Positions 57,121 through 64,000 of a DNA stretch of 64,000 nt are shown in pieces. Below the pieces are notes generated by a model. The model saw only the letters and a list, made by a program, of their open reading frames with translations. It searched no databases and was not told the origin of the DNA. How positions within the stretch are numbered: the first letter of the stretch is position 1; each line of letters starts with the position of its first letter. The position numbers and the translations under genes were made by a program. This DNA comes from Ustilaginoidea virens (taxonomy: Eukaryota > Ascomycota > Sordariomycetes > Hypocreales > Clavicipitaceae): assembly GCF_000687475.1 (NCBI RefSeq), contig NC_057318.1, forward strand, positions 434,001 to 498,000, given 5' to 3'.

Positions 57121-57179
57121 ATTTATATATATATATATAGTCTGGGGTTGGGGTGTAATCGTATCGGGTTATTATTAGA

Positions 57180-60100
57180 GCCGAAGTCTATATAGGCAGT
57201 AAGTATAATAGCTAGGGTGAATTATTTGAGCCGGTGGGTATTAAGGACCTATTTAATAACCTGCTTAGCTAAGTCTTTATTTTCGAATGCTTAGGTAATA
57301 TTATACTTATTTAGTATGGGGCAGTTTTAGATATAGAGGGGAGGGTTTCTAAAATAGTTACTATATTCTAGGATTATATATTCGATATTTTCTATATCGG
57401 GATTATATTAGTAATATAGGTAGCGGATAGATAGGACCTTTATCTTATATAGGAACTTATTGAGGCCTATTTTTTCCGTTCTAAGTTAGGTAAAGAGGGA
57501 GGACTTATATTTATAGAGGTTTTTATAGAAATCTAGTATCTTCTTTGCAGAGGTAAAGTTAGGGGTATATTTAGCAGTAGGGCGGTTCTTTAGCGGGTAT
57601 TATACTTAGGCGAGTTATTACTTTAATTACTATCTCTTTATCTATTTAAGAGTTAGGGAGTAAATAGGGGATAGTTTATTATCTTAGAGTAGAATCGAAT
57701 CTTTAAAGGCTATATAATTTAGTATTTTATTCTTAGTCGGTCGCCCTTATCTATAGGTAGGTCTTTATTGTAGCTAAGTCTAGATAATAGTATATATATT
57801 AGAGATAAGATCGGTTATACTACTTTCTTAGGTTTTAATAAGGAATCATTATCGGGCTAGGTTAAGGTAGAGGTCGAGTAGGGGGACTATTGCTTCGGTT
57901 TCTATAATTACATTAGGTATTACTCGGTAGGCTCTTATAACTATATAGAGGCACTTCGACTATTTAGCGGCTAGATTATATATAATACCTCTTGCTACTT
58001 CTCCCGGCTTAATAGGAGTATGCTAGATTCTAGCGCTAAAGGCGATTATAGTTCTAATAACCTATATATATAGTAATTAGGCTTTATAGAACTAATATCC
58101 CTATATAGAGGCCGCTAGAGCGATAAAGGCGAGCTTCTGCCTTTTTAGCTTCTTTACTATTTGGGCCCTATAGTTAGTCTAGCTAAGTTTACAATTGATC
58201 TCTACTCTAAGGAATCAGGCGTATTATATAGGCTAGATAGTTGTATTGCTGAGTTGTATTATTATAGTATCTGGTTAGTACTATTTAGTAAAGTATATTA
58301 GCTTGCTTTTTGCTAGGTTGAATTTTAGTCTGGCCTCTGCCGATTATTTTTCGTAGATCTTTTATACTTTCGAGAGGGTTACGACTATATCCCGTATTAT
58401 TTTGCCGTATGCGATTATATTAGTATTATCTGCAAATCCTAAGGTTAGTAAGTTATCTACTACTTTGAGTCTATAGTATAGGGGTGCGATATAAAAGAGG
58501 AAAAGGATTAGAGAGATCGGGGAGCCTTAAGGCACTCCTGCTATAATTAGGAATCTTTAGGTAGGTTAGCCTTTAAAGAAGATTTTAGCTAAATGCAATA
58601 TAGTAAAGCCTTAGACCTAGGCTATTATCTATTAGGGGGCGCTACTTTAAAGGAGGAGGTGCGTAAGTTTAGTATAGTTAATAATATCGAATGCTATAGA
58701 GATATCTAATTATAGTAGCGATACTATTCCTTTATGCTATTAGGTGGCCTTAACTACTTCTACTAGGGTATATAGCGCTATATCTATTGATCTATTTGCT
58801 CTATTGCCTATTTGTATATCTAGTAGTAATTTCTATTCTTTTGCGATTATTATTAATCTCTTTGCTATTATAGCTTTAAAGATTTTACTAAAGAGGTTTA
58901 AAAGGGATATTAGGCGCTAGGCTCCTACTCTTTAGTATTCCTTAGGTATTTTACTAGGTTTTCTTAATACTATAACTTTAGCTTCTTAGAACTATATTAG
59001 GTAGTAATTAGTTCTATATATAGCGTTAAGGAGTATTATTAAGGCTTGAAGAACCGGTTCTCTATAGGCTTTAAGGAATCCCGCTGGTATACTATTGGGG
59101 CCTAGTGTTTTCTAGCTGGCTATATATTAGAGGGCATTATAGATATCTACTTTAGAGAATTCGTCTTTAGGGGCGAATATTGCGTTAGTAAGGTAGGGGA
59201 ATCGCAGGTCTAGGATATTATTAAGGGTGGCTATTAATATTAGGAAGAATCTTTCTGCTAATACTTCTACTTTAGAGGAATATATTTTTGCTTTTTATAT
59301 TTAGGCTCTTTCGCCTTAGAGAAGTATAGGGATTTCTCTTAATTCTAGGGGGAGTCTGCTATATATCTAGGCCTATTTCTCTAAGGACTATAAGTCTGCG
59401 TTTTTTATTATAGCCTTATTAACGGCTTCTCTTTATATCTAGCGCCTTTCCTATTGGATAACCTTAGTTTGGTTTGTCTCTGCTCTTTATGCTATTAATT
59501 AGTTGAGGCTAATATGGTCTTTTCTCTAATTCCTTATAGCTTTACGGGCTGCTATTATAGCCGATTATACTTCCTAGGTCTACTATAAGGCCCTTCCTAG
59601 CGGTTTAGTTCCTCTCTTAGGCGCAGTAATATTAGTAATAGCCTATAGTTAGGTTGTAAGCTATTAGGCAAAAGTATCGATCTCTATAGGGGATTAGGGT
59701 GGGTGCGAGGCATATAGGATAGCTATTTTAACTTTAGCTTTAGCTCGAGCGAGGATTTTATTAAGTTTCTTCTATTAGTATATCGGCGGTAGTTTATAAA
59801 ACTTATTTAATCCTATTTCTACCCGGATTACCTAAGGGATATAGTTAGATCCGGTAATATCTACCGCCCCTATAAACTCTACGTTAAGGTCTCTTATACT
59901 CTATATGTAGTCGATAGTGCTATTACGTTTGCCTAGGGCTTATCTGGTTATCTCTCCTTATAATATTATAAGGGTTAGCTTCTATTTTAATATAAGTTTA
60001 AAGAGGGTATTATAGCCTAGGGAGGTTTTATAAAAGCGGTCCTATATAGGGTGGTAGATATTAAAGTCACTAGTAAAGATACTATAGGGGCGAGGGGTAG

Positions 60101-60500
60101 TTTAGGCGAATTCCTAGAGGGGGGTAGATTAATTCGGGGAAGGGATTAAGGAATAAATAGAGTAGATATCGGTATTTTAGAGTATAATACAGTACTAATT
60201 TAGACCTAAGTCTATTGCCTAGGAGCCAGGAGTGTGTCTTTTATAGATATAGATCGCTACGCATCTACTATAGGCAGCTATTTAGTATCTACTAAGGCTA
60301 GAGTATAGGGGGAGTCTATCTAAGGCTGCGAATTCCTAGAGGGTAATAATATCTGGTTTAGATTTATAGTTAAAGGCAAGGTGCGCTAGCAGTGATTTCT
60401 TTTATATATTCTAATATAGTACCTCTATTATTAGTATTAGGGCTAGGGGGTTGGGGCTCTCGGTATATTAATAGCGGTAGGCTTAGATAAATCAGGTTAG
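57180..60500 (-). pseudogene. LINE ORF2 (endonuclease-reverse transcriptase), inactivated
   Basis: Many in-frame stops at former Gln/Arg/Trp codons. Endonuclease, reverse transcriptase palm with mutated catalytic box, and the C-terminal domain are in the expected order. No clear RNase H domain was recognised between the polymerase and the C-terminus. Confidence 0.8.
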
Positions 60501-60599
60501 AAGAACGCGGCGATATTACTACTGCTATTAGTCCTCTCGGGGGCGATAAAGCTTTCTTTATATAATCTGCCGATTTGTTTTCTTAAAGAGTCCTCCTTT

Positions 60600-61920
60600 A
60601 GGGAGTTACTAGCGAGGCATTTACAGCCCTTATCCTCTAGGATAAAGGAGGGAGGCATTAATAAGATGCCGGTAATTACGAACTATATTAGTCTAGTGCT
60701 ATAAGCCTGTCTTACGATATCCTATTACCTATTCGCTATAAGGCAAAGTCGAGACTAGGCCGGATAGGGTCCCTAGCAGTTAAGGCAGTACTCTCTTTTA
60801 TTACTAATAATACTAGGGCAGTCTTTATCTCTATTAGGGTATCTCTTTGCGCTATACTATCTGCATCGAAGGGTCTCTATATAGTAATTCGCAATATATC
60901 TGAATTTAAAGTATTAGTAGTATTATCTTAAGTGGATAGTTTCGTCGTATGGTTTAGCCTCAAAGATTTTTACTTAGTAGATAACTTTAGTCTTATAGAG
61001 TTGGTTTGCTGCTTTTACGTTAGTTACTTTAATAATTAGGGGGGCTCTTATTGCTTCTTTTCGGGGTTTCCTTATAGCGACTCTACTAATACCGGGGCTA
61101 TTAGCTTAGGCTAGGTTTAGTTTAATATCTTTAATAGGGATATTCTTAGAGAATCGGGTAGGAAATCCTTTAATAATAATACTAAAAGTATAGATATTCG
61201 GTGCAGCTCCTATACTAAATGCAAGGGGGATCTAAGTGGTTTCTATAGTAAAACGGGATATAGCTTTTGCGAAGGTGACGACTATATCTCTACTATAGAG
61301 TCGGCAAGCGGCAACGGCATTAATACCTCTAATAATAGTATTTACCGCTTTTATAATCTCGATAGGGGTTCTCTATCGTAGGTTCTTAGTAATACTATCT
61401 TCTTTAATTATTATTTTATAGTGGATTCTCGGCGGTATAGGTAAAGTGGTCGGTCTAAGTAGTGCAGTTATTAGTACGCCTTTAGCAGCGATACTAGCCC
61501 AGGTCGTTCTAAAGGGGGTCTTTAAGGCAAAAGCTTTATTTATAGCGCTCTTTACTACTTTTTCTAGATTATTAGTTGTAATAAGGTTCGAGTTTGGGTT
61601 TAGGGCGGGATTAGTTCGGTTGATATATTTAATACTATCGATTAGGCTGGTGATAGTATTCCATATATTTCCTAGCGTGGCTGCCGGGATATAATCTGCG
61701 ATCTTTTAGTAATACTATTTAAGCAATTCGGTTTCTTCTCGGGTTCTTATATTAGTTTATGCGATATTGCCGCTAATTCGTCTATGATTATCGTTAGCGA
61801 TAGTGATATAGTGGTTATGGTAGCTCGACTCGAGTTTACCCCTATTTCCTCCGTCTAAGTCTATAATTTCCGCCGCCTCGACCGCGCCTTCCTCCTAGTG
61901 CCGATGCGCTATCGGCGGAT
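60600..61920 (-). pseudogene. LINE ORF1 (gag-like, zinc knuckles), inactivated
   Basis: The minus-strand frame upstream of ORF2 contains the Cys-rich words listed for the element and ends upstream of the endonuclease. N-terminal limits are uncertain. Confidence 0.6.
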
Positions 61921-62044
61921 GGGGTAAGACGAGGTAAGGGATTAATTTAGCAACTTTTTGACTGTTTTAGGGGTATATTCGCGCCGGTACCGAGGTGCGG
62001 GCGAAATCGCGAAAAGTTTTTAGTAAACCACTTTATATTGTTGC

Positions 62045-62058
62045 GCTTTAATATATAT
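62045..62058. repeat. 14-bp target-site duplication, right copy
   Basis: GCTTTAATATATAT, identical to 55194-55207. Confidence 0.75.
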
Positions 62059-62974
62059 CTTTAACGATATAAAGTAGTTTACTAATATCGAGTATAATAT
62101 CGATAAGCACCTTATTTGTAATACTTATAATAGTATTTTAAAAGTCTTTAGTATTAGCTCTATTTGAATTATATTATAGGATAGAAGGGCTATTACCTTT
62201 ACCGATATTCTATATAATCTGACGATTATAGTAAATCTTTTTACTATAAAAAGGATAAGAAATAAAGGATTATTTTAGAATAATAAAATCGATAAGATTT
62301 ACCTATAGAAAAATAGTCAATAAGAAGTTATCTTTTAAGTTTTTTAGGTAGAAGAAAAGCCTTGCATCCTCTACTAAAGTGGCGGAAATAATATACCTAT
62401 AGATAAATTTATTATAAGGGCTTAAAATAAAGCCTTAATTATTGATGAAGCCTATTTAGCTTAAGGAGATAGCCGCCAGCCTAAAACTTCGATGAAAACG
62501 CCTTATACTATCTAGTATACGCGTTTTAGGCACTTAGGTTAGGATTCGATAGATTATATCTTTAAGGAGGTTTATAGATACCTAAGAAAAAAAAAGCTTC
62601 GAATTATAAGGTTTATAGCAGTATAAAAATTATAAAGTAGATATTACGGTTATCTTATAAGCTCTCGATGCCTTAAGAACCCTTTAAAGTAGTCTCTTTC
62701 GATCTATTTCTATAAGCTACTACTTTTAATAGTGATAAATATATAGCATTATTTACCTACCGATTCATAGGAATGAAGTGTATTTTTATAATACCTAAAA
62801 AGACCGATCTATTTAGATACTAGCTAATCTTTGAGAATTAGGTTTTACGCCTATATAATATAGCGATCGCGATAGTTATCTCTAATAACGAAATGGCGCT
62901 TTAGACTAATAATAGTCGGGAAGAAGCTAAGCGGAAAGGCATTATAATTCGAAATTCAAGCCTTAGTTACTAAT
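62045..62974 (+). mobile_element. RIP-mutated Copia element, right part (protease to integrase)
   Basis: It resumes the Copia frame after the insertion. ALIYIFNDIK continues the protease; GAG-pre-integrase words follow (ITFTDILYNLTIIVNL near 62195, then a KIYL stretch), then the integrase start (FIGMKFIF near 62770 and KKTDLFR). Integrase is cut at 62974, in the word KRKGIIIRNSSLSY, by the LTR that begins at 62975. No reverse transcriptase or RNase H follows within the window. Confidence 0.7.
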
Positions 62975-63533
62975 TGTTGAAATCAGCGCCTTTTTAGCTG
63001 TATTTTGGTACTGGTCTTGCCACTATACGACGTCTCTACGTTGAGATATTACGGTGGCTATACCAGGCGCTATGGTGGGGCATAGCGCCCCATAACGCCG
63101 ATTACAGTGGGCCACAGCGCCGGTCACGGCACCGGCACAGCGCCCCACAGCCGGCCATAGCGGCCGGTCACAGTGGGCCATAGGGCCCACAACAGGCGGC
63201 GCATTTCTACGGGATTACCAAATAGGCAAAACAGCACCTTCGGCCTTTTATATACAGTTACCCGCTACACCGCGCCTTTACGGCACACCGATATAGGGCT
63301 TCCGGCCCGTACGGCAGGCTGTTATAGGGCATCCAGCATACCGCTATAAGCCACTGGGCTTAGTTGGGTAGGCATTGGGTAGGATATTGGGCACAGATTG
63401 GGCACGGTTAGGCAGACCGACTTTTCGTCGGGTTTTTCGCTATTTTTACGGTTTTTTATTATTTTCAACCACTTTTTCAAGATGGTAGAAATATGCCTAA
63501 AATTCCCTCTTTCTAGCTAGAATAGTCACCAAC
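62975..63533. mobile_element. LTR (solo or 5' LTR of another element), GC-richer island
   Basis: Begins TGTTGAAATC and ends CACCAACA, so TGTTG...CAACA as in many LTRs, 559 bp. A TTTTATATACAG box lies at 63238. Between 63050 and 63200 are palindromic words of the AGCGCCCCA/TGGGCCATAG type. The composition is much less AT-biased than both flanks, so it has little RIP damage and is younger. The five bases outside (CTAAT and ATTAG) are not a direct repeat, so the insertion type is unresolved. Confidence 0.55.
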
Positions 63534-64000
63534 AATTAGAATTAGATTTCCCTAATATCTTTACTCTGGTCAACCTCTCGTGCGCTTTAAATCTTTAACC
63601 AGCTCTTTATTTTATTTTGCAACGCCTTGTACGCCACTATCGGTATCCAGTATATTTCCAATAGTGTTCTGAATTACCATTTTGCAATAGGTTATGAGCC
63701 CGGTGTCTCAAGGCTTCCAGCTTAAGACTTTTTTACGCTAACTTAGGATTTTAACGCATTTGGCAGCTAACTCCCAGAAATCTAACTAACGATATTACTA
63801 ATCTGCAGTAAGGGACTGATCATCCTAGATTTAGGAACCCAGCTACCACACTAAGCTGCAATATATTCTTGCAATAGGATTTTCTAAGGTTATTCCTTAA
63901 CGCAGCTTTCTTTTAGTTTTATCTAGATTTTCAGTCTTAATTTTCTTCGCATTTTTAAGACTTTCCGGCACCTTTTCTCTTCCTATAATAGCCAGTCAGA
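63534..64000. other. AT-rich tail, unresolved
   Basis: Moderately AT-rich, no readable frame and no recognisable domain on either strand. Probably internal sequence of the element whose LTR ends at 63533 or another decayed repeat. Confidence 0.4.

Larger units (their letters stand above)
57110..62044 (-). mobile_element. RIP-mutated Tad-like LINE (non-LTR retrotransposon)
   Basis: About 4.9 kb on the minus strand. ORF1 remains lie at 61900-60600, with Cys knuckle words near 60830-60640 (AKRYPNRDKDCPS, KREYCLNC). ORF2 follows: an endonuclease with PDIITL-stop-EFAALD near 60350 and TSDFNIYHP near 60070 (Gly changed to Ser in GDFN), then reverse transcriptase with GVP-stop-GSPISLILF near 58530 and LGFADNTNIIAYG near 58440, where FADD has become FADN. 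The ORF2 C-terminal word SSLFTQLRTEKIGLNKFL-like sequence is near 57490. A (TA)n stretch at 57126-57140 marks the 3' end. Every functional box is damaged; it is dead. Confidence 0.85.

Noticed and set aside
61446..61694. Plus-strand hydrophobic frame of 82 residues
   Set aside because: It is antisense to LINE ORF1; hydrophobicity follows from the AT-rich sequence.

Overview
The window is nuclear DNA of a filamentous ascomycete, most likely a sordariomycete (Hypocreales-like is my inference). The genes have short introns (about 50-220 nt) with GTRAGT-type donors and CTAAC/CTGAC branch sites. The repertoire is typical of Pezizomycotina: two RNA-dependent RNA polymerases, a Zn2Cys6 regulator, Atg17, a fungal rhodopsin-fold membrane protein, a cytochrome P450 and a GH62 arabinofuranosidase. 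The right-hand 10 kb is an AT-rich block of transposon remains carrying the marks of repeat-induced point mutation (RIP). Gene models below were spliced by eye; exon boundaries are predictions.

Layout. 1-2882 (-): C-terminally cut-off RdRP with a DYDGD catalytic loop. 3587-6358 (+): Zn2Cys6 transcription factor. 6800-8588 (-): RIO1 kinase. 11023-12006 (+): acidic hypothetical protein. 12922-13983 (-): endonuclease/exonuclease/phosphatase-fold protein (TDP2-like). 14614-16709 (-): cytochrome P450, divergent from 17550-19167 (+), a seven-helix rhodopsin-fold protein. 20046-23884 (-): second, different RdRP (DLDGD). 24805-26746 (-): secreted TAP-type alpha/beta hydrolase. 27420-29024 (-): Atg17. 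30235-31701 (+): zinc-finger hypothetical protein. 32517-33002 (+): hotdog thioesterase. 33403-34485 (+): Ldh_2-type dehydrogenase. 34905-36273 (-): secreted alpha/beta hydrolase. 37477-37869 and 38771-39145 (-): tandemly duplicated small secreted proteins. 39414-39866: a 453-bp MITE. 43158-44183 (+): GH62. 44834-45917 (+): FIT2/Scs3-like ER protein. 46298-47421 (+): Ap4A phosphorylase. 47777-48998 (-): Myb/SANT-like protein. 51605-52816 (-): MRH-domain sorting receptor. 53343-64000: nested retroelements.

Themes. Most genes are independent housekeeping or accessory genes rather than a biosynthetic cluster. The P450 and the rhodopsin-like gene share a divergent promoter region and could be co-regulated, but no backbone enzyme is present. 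Genome defence is the strongest thread: two distantly related RdRPs (quelling or meiotic silencing type) lie about 17 kb apart, and the same window holds a RIP-mutated Copia element. A 6.8-kb insertion, containing a Tad-like LINE, splits that Copia element in its protease region and is flanked by a 14-bp duplication.
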